NCBI GenBank assembly: GCA_001695595.3
Contig: MBPM02000092.1
Coordinates: forward strand, 124,001 to 188,000
Direction of reading: 5' to 3'
From: Plasmopara viticola
Lineage: Eukaryota > Oomycota > Peronosporomycetes > Peronosporales > Peronosporaceae
DNA length: 64,000 nt
The translations under genes were made by a program, and so were the position numbers. Under the pieces are notes generated by a model, which saw only the letters and a list, made by a program, of their open reading frames with translations, searched no databases and was not told the origin of the DNA. Below, in pieces: positions 1 to 13,100 of the stretch (its first letter is position 1; each line of letters begins with the position of its first letter).

Positions 1-1970
1 TTACTATTAAGCGAACTGTCTGCTCGGCTACGGTGTGAATACTCTCTAAATTTTGTTGCGGTGTATCTCGACAAAAGTAGATATATAAATGTCTGCCATC
101 ATCGCTGATAGGTTGCGTTGGCCCTTTTTTCTTTTCTCAACTTACATGGCTAGGGCACAATCGCAACACACAAGAGGTCTACTTAGCACCGCGAAAGATG
201 TAGATCACCCGATGTTGATTGCCATGTGACAAATGTGGCCTCTCGCTATTGATTGGAAGTCTATGAGACACGCCATTGTTTCTGGCCACAATCCGGAAAG
301 TATTTGTGCGATTGATGACGTGGCGAAAAAGTGCGTACCTTGTGAATGTCCACGAGAACGAGACGGTAGAATACTTAAGGAGGCACTTTAGACGGAAATG
401 TCTGAAGCGATTATAGGAGATGCTGCAGCTCTTTCTGGCGAAGAAAGAGAAGCCGAGGCTTTTATCTTTGTCTGAGGATCCTTCTGTGGTTGCTATGTGG
501 GGTGAAGACGCACCTGATCATGTGACGGCACTGCTTAAGAAATGAATACGGCAGATTAGACCAGCTACTGATTGGGGGATGCTTCGACAAAAAAGAGCAT
601 ATACATACTGGTGGTGCCGCAGGAGTCGACTTGATCAGCAGTAATGCAACCAACGAATTTCAGAATGGCGCTTGGTACAGCACGCGTGGATCAATCGACT
701 ATGAAAACATCACTGGCGGCGTCAATTGGTCAATTTTTGGTGGTGAGGCATGCATATTATCGACAATAAAAAGATGGGTCTGTTTATTCTTCGGTGTTGT
801 CGGCACACAAGGACAAGACTTTTGGGGGAAATTTAAATGGCAGTGCACTATCGACTGGAAAGACGCAGTGGCGAAGTTGATAATGCAACGTAATTGCGTA
901 GTGTATACGAGGTGCCGATAAGGCAAAAAATAGTAGACGCGAATCGCCTATTCTTTCGGAGCTAGCCAAGTACATCCTCAGCAACGGAAAAACGTCAGAA
1001 TATTGATTTTGCAGCATATGGATCGGGTGTAGAGTACACGCGACACGCTACTTCTAAACAGTTGGACGATAGGAATGTGTTGGACTTCAGTTTTGATGAT
1101 GCCGTAGTGTATGATTACGCTTGAGAGTGGTGTAAGGGTATCATGTGCTGTATCGTGTCGTCGATATTTGCGTTAAAGGGATTCTTTGGCATCATGAAAG
1201 AAGTAACAGGTGGGTATGTGAGAGTATTATTCGTTAAGTGCATAAATTCATGTTTTGTGCAATAGAGGTGCGAGGCTTCATTATTGCCAACTGAGTAATT
1301 CCTCATGCCGCAAATCAGATCACTGAAATGAGCCAACGATAGATGTGCCGACATCAACACGCTCTGTGAACAAGTTGCGCTGTAAAATATAGACACCGCC
1401 AGACTTTTGACAGAAGCTTGTCGATGTTCCTTTGGAAAAAGTGTGGCAGATGAAATTTTACCGGGTTGTGAAATGCTGCACAACAAGCACTTTCAAGTAT
1501 CAATATGACATCTTTTGGGGTATCGAGTAGTTGCAAGGAGCCAGCAATTCAATTGAACACATTTAACGGGTTTTCCTGGTGGTCGCTTATCCGCGTTTTC
1601 TTTGACCGAGAATTGCCTATTTGACATTTATCGTGTTGCATCGTTTGACGATGTGTTGGTTAAGGTATAGAGTAAGATATGCTCGGTTGCGACAAGCTAT
1701 CTATCGTGTGTTGTGGCAAGTGTTGTGGTGTGGATTTTCACAATAGATTATGAAGCTTCAACGATACAACTGGTGAATTTCTAAGGTGTAAAATGATTTT
1801 TTTACTTTGATATAATTGGTTATAACTAGAAGATGGCAAGCGGACAAGAACACAGGCGGATTCGAACTTAATGACTCAATAAATGTAGGTATCACTTCTC
1901 TTAGGTTGATATCGAGATCTCTAAATTTGTTATCTAAATTTTTGATTTGTCAATATATCCTTACAAAAGC
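1..1970. other. Intergenic stretch, no gene recognised
   Basis: No open frame here resembles a known family. The longest plus-strand open stretch (631-921, 96 codons, beginning on a non-ATG codon) has no signal peptide, no recognisable domain and no splice partner. Several minus-strand frames overlap it. I regard the region as intergenic or decayed sequence upstream of the VPS25 gene. The last 50 bases before the VPS25 ATG are T/A-rich and hold no clear initiator motif. Confidence 0.5.
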
Positions 1971-2706
1971 ATGGACAAGTTCTCATATCCTGAGTACTAC
2001 GACTTTCCTCCATTTTTCACGCTCCAACCCGTGCGCGACACACGCGAAAAGCAGCTCGTGTTGTGGCAACAGCTAATCCTTGAGTACCACCGCGCACATG
2101 ATCTGCCACTATTTCAGCCACTCGCCTCGACTCTGTTCGAGAACATAAAAATCTCGAGAAACATGGCTCAGGATGGACGCATTGCCGTGGTGGAGCACTT
2201 GATCCGGTGTGGCCATGGACACTGGGAGGATGACACAAAAACACGTTGCCGTATAATGTGGAAAAAGCCTGTCGAATGGGCTGCCGAGATTTACGACTTT
2301 GTAGGTCAATTATATCACATGTTGGAATGTTGGTGTAGAACTGAATGATACTATACGTGCCATCGTCACAGGCCAAAGATAACGGCATGTTGGGCAACGT
2401 CTTTACTGTTTATGAGCTATATGCAGGGGAGGAAACGGTTGGCACGAGTAAGTTGTACTAATACATGGAAAGGATCAAAGATTTTTGATCGTTGTGAATT
2501 GATGCAGATATCCATGGAATGGAACCTTGGCTGCTACGAGAGGCACTAAGAGTGCTAGAAGGAGAAGGAAAGGTGCGTCAGTGTGACTGTTGATGTAGTT
2601 AGTACGAAAAAAAGTAATTCAGTTGATGGTGTGTTTATGTCAGGCCGCCGTGATCGCTGGGGAAACGTGTGAGGAGGACGGTGTCAAATTTCTTGCTACC
2701 TCATAA
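1971..2706 (+). CDS. VPS25: ESCRT-II subunit VPS25
   Basis: Spliced gene with four exons: 1971-2300, 2372-2447, 2508-2572 and 2644-2706. All introns are GT-AG (60-71 nt), and the product is 177 residues, the usual VPS25 length. The N-terminus carries the family signature PPFFTLQP (about residues 11-18) followed by DTREKQL, then the first winged helix ending in IMWKKPVEWA. Exons 2-4 supply the second winged helix (TVYELYAGEE, LLREALRVLE and the closing GVKFLATS). By family knowledge it binds VPS22/VPS36 and recruits ESCRT-III VPS20 in multivesicular body sorting on endosomes. The ATG at 1971 is the only in-frame ATG upstream of the signature. It lies 145 bp upstream of the RINT1-like gene on the same strand. 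Exon boundaries are my inference from splice consensus and frame. Confidence 0.93.
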
Positions 2707-2851
2707 ATGTCTCGTAAGTTTTGCTGACATAAACATTTCTAATAGTGTAAAGTCCTAGAAATACAACTTTTAGCTGTTTATCGGTACACACCAATTTTTA
2801 GGCTCTTGACTGGTAATTAGACTCTGATTTAAACTTTAACGAGAAGCTCAA

Positions 2852-5765
2852 ATGCCATCGGCATCTCCACTCTCGACGCTAGATGCGAAGCTCATAGCCT
2901 CCGTAGATACCTATGCATTGAAGCAGGAACCGAAAGATGTGGAGTGGGAAAAAGTAGCTCGAGCGCTCACAGCGCTGCGCCTGCACACGCAGGAGGAGCT
3001 GATGGAGCTGACGACGGCGCTAGATCGGGTCCAATCTCTGGATCAGACCAACGATTCCGAAGAGGCCAGCAATGTATTAGTGGTACATTCTGAAATTAAG
3101 TCAATGCGATCTCAATACAAAGCTGTAGAGCAACATCTTTTACAGGTGGGGAGCGTCATCCACCCTAGACTTTTAACGCTGCAGAATCTACAAAGTCGAG
3201 CCGAGTATTTAAAAGCGGTTGTGCAAGTGGAGGAGTTAAGTAATATAGCCAAGCAAGAGGCCCTTCAAGCTACACCGGATGCATTGGAAGCGTTTGAGCG
3301 TTTTGCCACTTATGCTGCTGCAATTCCCGATGATTATTCAGCTGTCCGAGTAAGGTTTCTCGAAAACAAGACCCTATGTGAGAGCTCACCCGATCCGTTA
3401 TATGCTTTCATGGTAACAGAAAGAAGCTATTCGCCGAGTGGGCAGGTTGTCAATGGATCTGCGTCAATTCGCAATCGAGAAGCTGCAGCAGGCACTTGAA
3501 AAGATTGGGTGGCCAGAACCATTGACGACGCAGCAAGAGCTAGTGGATAAAGTAAACTATTTTCTTTCTGTACAAACTTTCTAAGTACTTAAACGGCTTT
3601 ACTTCTTACAGGAGACAGAGTTACGTGATGTGTTAAAGGCTTTTGCGTATTTGCTGAATTTGCAGCTTAGTCAAAAGTCTGATGTTGAAGCAGCGACGAA
3701 TCTGTGGGCCATGGATTGCGTGATGGAGCCGTTGCTGTTGCGCTTTCGGTACCACTTTGGGCGACCTGAGAGCGCGACGAATCGACTCGCAAAGCCAGAA
3801 TGGTATCTTCATTACGTGCAAGACCAAGTCGTAGCCCATACGCGGTTTTTAGCACACGCACTCACTCCTGCTCTGCATCGTCACCGCGAAGAACTTCATT
3901 GCTGGGATGCCCAGATCCTGATGCTGCGTGATTACGTCAAGGTTGCCAGTTGCAAATTGACACAGGAGATGCATACCTTGCTAGCGGTAAGTTGTCAGTG
4001 TGTGGGGTATTGCATGCTGCATAATTCGTCATTTATGGTTTTCATGAGTAGCACCCACCGCTTTTGTGCCATACGCTGGATGAAGTGCTTCTATTCGAGC
4101 AGAAAGTTGATGATGACATTGGCTACGGATCATGGGCTAGCGCAGACCGTCGTGCTTATCCTCGCTGCATTGATGTATTTACATCGAGCAATGACATGTT
4201 ATTTGCTTGGACAAGCATCGATGCTGAGTACGCTCACCGTGTGTTGGCGTCTACTTTGGAAGCGAAATCGTCAGAAGGAACGAAGGACGCATTGTGGCAG
4301 TTGGAAGACGGTAATGAGTCAGAGCACTATCAGCAAGAGCTTATTCCTGCGGTAGCGCTCCAATTTGGTACTCTCGTTGATTTTCTCTCACAACGATTTT
4401 TCCTGATGGAGACGGATGAACATCGGTATTTGTACGTCATGCAAGTGCATCTGCCGCTTTTGAACCGATTCGGACAGCTATGCGAAACTCGCGGAAGCCA
4501 TTTAATCAGTAAATTGACCAAGACGAAGACCAATAAAGACGTGCAGAACACATGGAGCGAATTGTTTGGGGTGGTTAATGCACTACAGTACGTCGCTGAT
4601 ATGTTGGCGACATGGGAGCAGAGTAGTGTTTTCTTAGAATTATCGAGAAAGGTTACCCGCTCCGAGGCGACGCGGGCACAAGTGCTACAAATGCACTTGG
4701 CGTACTCTAAGCAGGTTCTTGCCCGTGCTTCGGCAGCCGTTCTTGCCACAGAAGAAGCGACGGCCGTACGACAAGCGCTTGCTGGACCTGGTGCCATGAT
4801 TGGACCGACCGCTGCTCTTACCGCCGCCTATTCGGTTGGGTCTGCGACCATGAAAAGCCTGTTTCGTTGTGCTGAGACTGACAAGATTGAGCAGCAAAGA
4901 GTCGCCTCGGTCCCACCAGTGGACAGTGCTGTATCGTCTATCGCAGCAATAGACGACGACAACGAAAAGTCGGTGAACGAGCATAAAGACCTTGATACGC
5001 TTGTTTTCTCGCACACAATCTTCGAGCGGCAGATTGCTGAGCTGAAGTCACTAGCGTCGACACTGCTGGAAGGTGCTAAAAGAACATTACTACGTGCAGT
5101 GGAGCCAGACATGGAATTATATCGCTCGAGGTATCGTTCCTTGTTGATGGTCGACCATTCCGATTCAGCATTACTCAATATGTATTTTATTTGTGTACTA
5201 TTTTTTTTGCAGTTCCTTCTGGACGGAGACATCACTCGATGCTGCAAATGGACACCAGCTGCTCGCTGTGTCTTCAGAACTGGCAAACTGCTACACACTT
5301 ATCCACAACGTACTGTTGTGCGCGCGCAAACGGCTGGTGCCCGAATGCTGGCCCGCTCTTTGGAAAGTACTGGCATCAGCTCTTGATGATGCACTCTTTG
5401 ATGCGTTTTACAACCCTGCGGTAACGCACGAGTCTACTCGACTGAGTAAGGCGGGAGAGCGTCAATTTGTTTACGACATCCAGACGCTTGTAGCCATTTT
5501 TGTCACGGACCCATCTAAAGCCCTACCACGCCCGTATCTTCGGCGCACTCGCGAAGTATGTGTACTTCTCCAGATGCCGGTGTCTCGGGTTTATGAGATA
5601 TTCAAAGCTCTTGATGATGTGACCATCATCTCCACAGCTGTTACCGAAAAGGGTCCAATCGAGCAGCTTACGACCATATTAGAAGCATGTGGAATTATCT
5701 CTCTCACGCCAGCTCAAATCGTTCAGATTTGCACCGTCCGGCTCCATGCTGATAGGCACAAATAA
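2852..5765 (+). CDS. RINT1/TIP20/MAG2-like vesicle tethering protein
   Basis: Five exons inferred from GT-AG sites and frame: 2852-3349, 3420-3551, 3612-3986, 4052-5130 and 5213-5765, giving about 878 residues. The first 150 residues are rich in Leu/Glu and fit the coiled-coil N-terminus of RINT1 proteins. The family signature RFRYHF, then KPEWYL, appears around residues 250-275, followed by a long helical TIP20-type domain. RINT1/MAG2 is a subunit of the NRZ/Dsl1 complex that tethers Golgi-derived COPI vesicles at the endoplasmic reticulum. For the last intron I prefer the donor at 5131 (82 nt) over one at 5182 (31 nt). Both keep phase, but the longer intron has normal oomycete size and matches the family spacing before the conserved Trp. 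It ends 128 bp from the convergent bZIP gene. Confidence 0.85.
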
Positions 5766-5893
5766 CTAACTGCCATTTTAGCCTAACCGAATGAATAACT
5801 CATGCGCTCAGTAGTTCAAGCCAGATGGCGGGATGTTTAAGATTCACGAAAAAGATCAAAAAGAATTGCGCATTAAGAATCTAGTCCTTTAAT

Positions 5894-7117
5894 CTATCGA
5901 CAGTATGGCTCGTCAATGTAGCCGTTCAAAGCCATGACGGCGCCTTCCAATACGCTGGTCACGTCCGTAAAATTGCCTAGTAGTTTAAGCAGAGGTGTAA
6001 CAACGTCGACATCGGTCTCCATACGAATAATTAGGTTTGTTTCTTCATCCCAAAAGAAGCGCACCGAGCATGGGTAATCCAGTTTGTGTCCCAAAAGCTT
6101 CACTGCGAGTGACAAATCGTCGACATTTTCAGAGCTCATGAGCCGTGGGAAGACGTATTCTAACGTCGCCTTACTGATTGTCACGCTAAGCATTGCTGTC
6201 GCTGTGACGATGGTTTCAGAGATCTTGTCCATGCCTACAAGACGCAAGTGTAGGTCTTCGTGATACTCAGACAATCGTCGCCAATGCTCCATTAAAACCT
6301 CTACACCACACACGTTACCAAAGTCGACGTCTGGTGCCATTGTTGACCGCAAAAACATGACTTGGTGCTGAGACTCTGAGGCACGAAGCACGTCATTAGA
6401 CTCAGCTGACCCTTGCGCATACGCGTTGCTAACGCCGTGACGAAAGAGCTGGAAATACTCGACCACAACGTCCCAAACACGCTGCTGCGAGTTGTAGCGA
6501 AGACGTCGACGCTGCACCTCTAACAATGGAATCTCGCCGCGAAGTTCCGTGACTGTTGTTTTAAGAGTAGAGACGTATTCGCGCTGTTTTTGGCGGTACC
6601 GGGCTTGGTTCGTCCGGCACTGTTCACGACAAGCTTCCGATTTTAGACTCACCCTGCGTTTCCTCTTCTGCATTGCAACCGGACCCCTCGCCTGGGTGAT
6701 CGACAAAGTGGCTACCGCAGATGAGACTGATTGTGCAGGGGATTCTGTTGCCTGCGGCTGCGCATGGCGTGAAGACGTCTCGGTACAGCGGCTCACAGAA
6801 AACGCTGGTGCAGAGGATTCTCTGACGGCGTCATCTTGCCTACGTGGCACTGACCTCTGCTCAAAGCTCCCAACTTGTTCAGCAGAGCTCCTTGTGTACC
6901 CAGCCAATTGCGACACTCGCCGCAGCGGCGGGAGAATCACAGTAGATGCGGAGGAAAAATGGATCGGTCGCTGTTCTTGCGTAGTTCTGTCCGCGTTGTC
7001 GGTGTGACTGTTAGATTTTGCGACACTGTACTGAGGGGCTGCCGTGCGTGTGAGCACGTTTCCAATCACGGCGTCGCTGAATGGAAGGTCGTCGAAGTTC
7101 CTACGGCTGGCCATCAT
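5894..7117 (-). CDS. bZIP transcription factor, Cys-type basic region
   Basis: Intronless 407-residue protein. Residues 1-150 are Ser/Thr/Gln-rich and look disordered. A basic cluster KRKRR (151-155), which may act as a nuclear localisation signal, precedes the basic region at about 160-180. Leucines at 185, 192, 199 and 206 form perfect heptads. Counting back with the family spacing N-x7-R-x9-L places Cys167 where the DNA-contacting Asn normally sits and Arg175 at the conserved Arg. Cys or Val in place of this Asn is an established feature of a group of Phytophthora bZIPs, some linked to oxidative-stress responses. A proline at 197 inside the zipper is unusual. The C-terminal 200 residues are conserved-looking but I do not recognise them. 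Two Met codons open the frame (7117 and 7114). Confidence 0.85.
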   Translation of the reverse strand: MMASRRNFDDLPFSDAVIGNVLTRTAAPQYSVAKSNSHTDNADRTTQEQRPIHFSSASTVILPPLRRVSQLAGYTRSSAEQVGSFEQRSVPRRQDDAVRESSAPAFSVSRCTETSSRHAQPQATESPAQSVSSAVATLSITQARGPVAMQKRKRRVSLKSEACREQCRTNQARYRQKQREYVSTLKTTVTELRGEIPLLEVQRRRLRYNSQQRVWDVVVEYFQLFRHGVSNAYAQGSAESNDVLRASESQHQVMFLRSTMAPDVDFGNVCGVEVLMEHWRRLSEYHEDLHLRLVGMDKISETIVTATAMLSVTISKATLEYVFPRLMSSENVDDLSLAVKLLGHKLDYPCSVRFFWDEETNLIIRMETDVDVVTPLLKLLGNFTDVTSVLEGAVMALNGYIDEPYCR

Positions 7118-10100
7118 CGCCGTTTCGTTATCGACTCAGGATGGTAAAATAGAGCTGTGAGAGACTTTACAAATTGTGTTGTGCTGCGTTATCAAAACTC
7201 TGTTGTGCATAAAGCTGTCCCAGCTGGCAACTGCGACTCGCTCTGGTTCTTGATCGCGTCAGGCGCAAACAAGCCAAGTACTCCGGTGATTTGAACAAAC
7301 ACTTGGTGGCCACGGGTCAGCTCCAATCACATGAGTAACACTGAAAATGAAATCAACGGCTGGTGAAGCGCCTATTACTGTCCCATATGGTGCCCGTCAT
7401 CTCGTCACCCCAACAAGACTGAACAGGAGTTATAAGAGCTGAAGAGCTCAAATCTTTAGATAGCTGCAAGGTACACGTACTTCAACCTAGTAAGTAATCT
7501 CTTTCCGACCAAATAGCTTGGACTGCACATTTTAAACCGCGCCGACCGATTAACCATAAAATTACGGTTGCATAGTAATTGATAAGACCAACAGAAGCAT
7601 CTGGATTAGCAATGTCACGCCCGTAAACCATCCGATCATCATCGTCGACCATCTTGATATGCTGCAAAGAAACGAAGCGGTTCTGAGACTGCACAACAGA
7701 CGTAATGTCTCGAATCTGCTGTACATCACACGATTCTCGACACTGCGAGCGACATCACCGGGCGCCTTACTCTCAGGGTGCCTTGTACATGTACTGAAGT
7801 CTGAGTCAGAACGTGTGGTAGGTTCTGTGCAAAAGTATTCGGATTACATGCAGGTACAATGCCACAATACGAGTAGCTACATATTAATCTCGCTGACAGA
7901 ATAATCCCTCCACTTTGTCAAGCGCTATTTACTTGTCAGTTTAAAGCGATTCACAACGTCCAAAGATACGAAATATGAGAAGATGCTTCTGTAAACACCT
8001 CGTCTGCCCTGCAACGTTAGGCAGAGGATCCTCATGTTCTAAGGAAGCCCTTCTTGTAAAAGTACCTTAAGGCTGGGACACCGTTGCTCTAACGCCACCA
8101 ATCGTAAGGCCAGCTTCTTGAACGCAAGCCCGGCGCTTTTACCGAAAACTATTTTAGGGCGCTGATATGTAACGCACATAATCGTACAACAGCAGTGGTA
8201 ATATGTAATGATAATATGCGAATAATGTCGTAAGACATGGTTTAAAATAACGCGCTAAATCTATTGAATAGTATTGTTTATGTGCCTTTTCAAGTACACC
8301 GCCGGGAGGCGCAAGCCAAGTAATGTGTTTTCCTTAATGCGCAATCAATCAAATTACCCTATGATAAATAATGAGCGAAGAATTCTTCTGACGACTGAAT
8401 AGGTTGAAAATGGAATATGCGACGTTAATTCCGAGATCGAGAAGTAGTAAATGCAAACAAATAGAGGGCTTTCAATCGGCTGATGTGTCACCAAAGTGTG
8501 TTGTGAAGTAGTATGCAGCTCTGTATATTTGTTATAAACTTGACCAATGACCAAAAATGATCTGGTTGAGCGACAAAAGCATATCTAACTAAACAAAGGG
8601 TGCTAATTGCATGTTCAGCTCCTTGTGAAAAAAGAGGCTTAACATCCATTCGGGCTTTTGTTTTTACGAGGCACAACGTTTCCATCGATTAGGTAACAAA
8701 ACAATGTTCAATCGATACTTTTGGCTCTACTTTTTTGCTCAAGTCACGAAACAGAGGAGATAATAACCAAATTGTTCATCACTGTACATCGGTCAGTTAC
8801 TCAATTCATTATTTTGCAGCGATTGCACATAGCCACGTAGTCGCGCACGAAATTGGGCCTCGCCCCAGAACGTGAACTTTCGCGCTTCTTCTCGCGTAAA
8901 CTTCGCTGGCGCCAAACACATAACAGGAAGACCGAGAAGGCAGGTGCGCGAGTACTTGTCATGTTCATTGTCCTTAATACAGTAGAAGCCGCTGGATTTT
9001 TTGGTCGATGCACATAGGAGACATGCTGGAAAATATACAATATTTTTGTGAAAGCCCCGGTCTTAAGGTGATGGACGTATGCAACAAATTTGGTCTAATA
9101 ACTGGTATTTTCTTACAATCTTATACTTCTTGTTCTACTTATGATTATAATCCTCTTTTTTCTGAAAGATTGCATGCATTTTTGTGTCCTCCGACGTATT
9201 TTGGTATGCAAAATGGTACATATGCCGTAAGGGTGCTTGTTATGCACCAGAAATCAAAACTACCTTCGACGGGAAGCCGGATACAGATCAAAAGCTCGAC
9301 TTTATGTAAAATAACAGTCTTCACCACTAAAATTTGGATTTGAATTGATTGACTAAACATGAGTGCGTATCGTCACTCTTTGACTACCATACGAAAGGTA
9401 GGCTTGTTCATGAAGATAAAAAAGCAGGCAGCAAAAAATAGCAGTGTCACCAAGCCAAATATCAAGAAGGTTTTTTTGGCTTTCAAAGGTGCCGCATGCA
9501 GCGCCTGCTTCTTTTCACAAGCACCGCTTACGTGCCACTACATGCGCACTTGTAGGCCTCAGGGTATTGGCTTTGCCTAAGCCAAAAACTTAATCGCAAC
9601 AAGCGTGCTTGCCGAAAGGATTTCGCCTACAACAACGGCTGCACTTACCATACGCAGCGAAAGTTGCACCTGGCCTATAAAGGCAAATTATGTATGGTAT
9701 AAGGCTTGCCAGTCACTGAACCGCTTGGGCAAGAAAGCTTTAACAAGAGCACCACGGCGCGGAGCACGCGAATATCGTTTTTTCTCACCTCCGCTTTGGG
9801 CAACGAATATGGCGAGGAGCGCCATATCTTTGCTAGTGCTTCAAGTCAGTGACGACGTGTTTAAACAGCCACATCGCTCAGGTCTACACTCCAGACTTGT
9901 CATCAGACTCATCGCTCTTGCAAAAGGCCGGCCAAAAAGACAGGAAGCCAGGCGACTGTATTGACGACGACACCAATATTTGAGACCAGGCGGGAGAAGT
10001 TAAAGTCAAGGAAAAAAATAGTGCATTCCACGGATAGGCCTGGTGGCCGAAGTCACCTTCGCTTTAAGAAGAGAGGCTAATTGACTCGCTCATCATCAGG

Positions 10101-13100
10101 TTCCGACAAAGCTTCCTATCCGCAAGAAATTGCCTCATTACTTAGAAAACGGCGGGATGAAGTTGAATTGTCCAAGCCAGGTTATGTCTTCAAGTGGTAT
10201 GCTCATATGCTTCGTGAGCCGTGAGAGCTTTTGCACGCCTGACATCTATAAAAGAGCCGAGTTGAGAGTGGTCATTGCTTCAACGCAACCTTACGGTGGC
10301 TATGCGCGTGCTTTAGCACTGTTTAAAATTCTACTAGAGGATTTTACTCGATGTCATCGGATACCAGAAGACAAACTGGCTTGCGTCCGGTATAGGCTTA
10401 CAACTGTCACTACCACGGCGCAAACGGAAAGACTATTATGAGATCGAATGAAATCCCGACTCAAAATACCCAGAAAACAAGCACATAATCGTGAATATTT
10501 GAGCCCATGAGCTATAAGAAATTGCTAGCTTGGTAGGCTCATCCTCGAGATGTTTTAGCTTTAATTTAATGTAGTACTAGGCAGTGGATTTATAAAATTC
10601 AAGTGGGGATGTAAAACCATTTCTACCATGTTACGACGTGTGGCCAAAAGACTGCGGCTTGCGTACAAAGCTTTCGTTAATTTTTGAGCGGCTTTCATGG
10701 CTTCTATGTTTGGGATAATTGCGCCGCTCCGCAACACATTCGCGTCGCCCTCGAAAGCCCCTCTTTCTCACAACGCACTCCAAATTAAAGCACTGCTAGC
10801 CTTTGATGTCACGAGATGACGCTTTTGTCTCGGCTCTTCACCTACTTTTCTGTCAGAAAAGCTCCTCCTGCGCGACTAATAAACGCGTTTGAAATTGTTA
10901 TCAAGGTCTTCCAGGGGAATCAGGCCGCGACTTCTTTGAATAGGTAAGAAACCTTGAGGCCCTCGTGCTGAAAAGAGATGAACATCTTTGGCCAGGTGGC
11001 TCACGATTTCTACATACAGATTGATCACCGCGCATCTCAACGTGAGGCCAATGAACTGTGGCAAAAAGTCCTTTCAGGCTTTACGATCATCAGGCCACTC
11101 TAATCGCACAGCCTTATTGCATTCGACTTCTTAGTCTTATGAATGGTACGGCGGTAGCGGTGGGCTCTAATAGCTGCCGTAAGTCTACTCGTACTTAGCT
11201 CGTCAACAAGATCTAAAGAGGATGGGACGCTTTGAAGTATTCTTGGGGTGCTTCAAGGCTAGGCTCGGCAGCCTGAATCAAAAAATAACTTACAAGACGC
11301 CCAACGTAAAATTTTGAGTGCTTCGACATCGTCATGGGAAAGCTGACTGTGTGCGCCGACCCATGTCTTTTAAAGTCCCGATGTTTTATTTGTTTAGGAT
11401 TATCGAAGTTACCTTATAAGCAGTAGGTTTTTAGGACTCAATAACTTTTTTTATCCCGTAAAACAAATATTTCTAGGCTTTCTCTTTCATCTTTATCTGA
11501 GAATTCCTGCTGTTTATGTCAGGTAGGTGTTATCGCTTCCTCTTGTCGACTTTTCGCAAAGTCAGACGATACTTTCAATAGACAAAATTGTTTCAAATTA
11601 GAGTCCTGCGAGTCTTCTCGTACAAATATCGTAGAAGCATTTGTGCTTCTTAAGATTTGGTAAAGCTCCAGGGTATCTCAGCATGCTTGTAAAAGAGTGT
11701 AATTGGTGTGTATGTATGAAGTGCAATGATGAGTGCGAAGTTTTCTATAAGTAATTTTTTGGACCACATGTGCAGTGCGACTTCAAGTGCATAGTTGCAC
11801 TTTCACGCCCGATAATCTGTCCGAGGATAGTCTGCTGTTAACGTCAGTAAGTGGATGCCTTAAGTTTTAAGAGTGTCGGTAAAGCCACACGGGTAAACTA
11901 AGAAACTTTATTCGACGTTACAGTATATCGTGAGCAACGATAGTATAATATCGCATCGGAAAGTATATTTACCAGTTATACTGGCTGGACCAGATGTCAA
12001 ATCCACCATACCGCTCAGACGTCATCCAAATACCAAAACGCCCGTACTCAAAAACCTCGGCAAGCCAACCAAAAAGCCATAGTTTCGGGTTTTCAGCTTT
12101 TTGGCTATCTTTGAAAAAGCTTCGGTGTGTGAGCCACGCATTTGATCCTATGGCAGCTCTCGCAATTCTTCCGATACTTGGCCACCTACTCTTACATACG
12201 AAAATCAATATGTTATGGATATCTAATATATCGTATTCGACCGATTTAGTTTGCGCACTTTTCTAGCCACGACATGGCCAAGACCAATTGATTATGTATT
12301 GTATGTCAACGACACAGATGAATCCATGCTGTATCAGGCATGTCTTACTAGCTCTATGCAGCGATCTGCAGCAGACCTTCCATCCACTTAAAGCGATATG
12401 GTAGTACTCGCTGTCGAGAAAGCAAATCCTCGACTTCGTTATCTTCCTTTGCGATAAAATCGTTTTGAGAATCTTGATTAGCACCCAACTCATATGCCTG
12501 ACGAACTCGTAGCCTTGAATTATGCGGATGTGGGTCAAAATATGAACTGGTATGTGCTTAAGAGCACATAAAGCTTTCCAGGCTAAGACTTTACGCAGAA
12601 GATATCTTCTGCGAAAGATGACTAGCCTCTTTTCCTTTCAGCAAAAAGTAGGTCATTTCTTTATCGCTGTTCACAGAGATGAAAGGATATATTGACCATA
12701 AAAGACCCATGAACCAATCAATGCACTACTAGTGCGTATGTTATGGCAAGTAACCTCATGTCATGAACAAAGATGTTTCAGTTGGCAGTCCTAAGCTTCA
12801 TAAATTGGAGCAAGATGACTCTGTCGTGTCCGTCCTTGTCAAGCTATATACTGCGCAACTGGTTGCATCGTCAAAAACATTACAAACAACGCTAATTGGT
12901 TTAGCAAATACGGAACATGTGCCGCTTAAAGTTTCTTTCTTTGCTATCCAGCAGCAGTGCTGGCTTTCACAAAGCCACTCAATGCCTATTAAGTGGGTCT
13001 GATAAAGAATTTGTGAGACTTAGACAACTAATACTGTACTTGTGCCGACTTTTATGGTTCGGCCTATCTTTGAAAAGTAAAGCGGACCGTAACGAGACGT

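Noticed and set aside
631..921. Gene of 96 codons
   Set aside because: Starts on a non-ATG codon, no domain, no splice partners and overlapping frames on the other strand.
5131..5212. 31-nt intron (5182-5212) in the RINT1-like gene
   Set aside because: Too short for oomycete introns and it would add 17 residues not expected by family spacing. The 82-nt intron from 5131 keeps the same phase.
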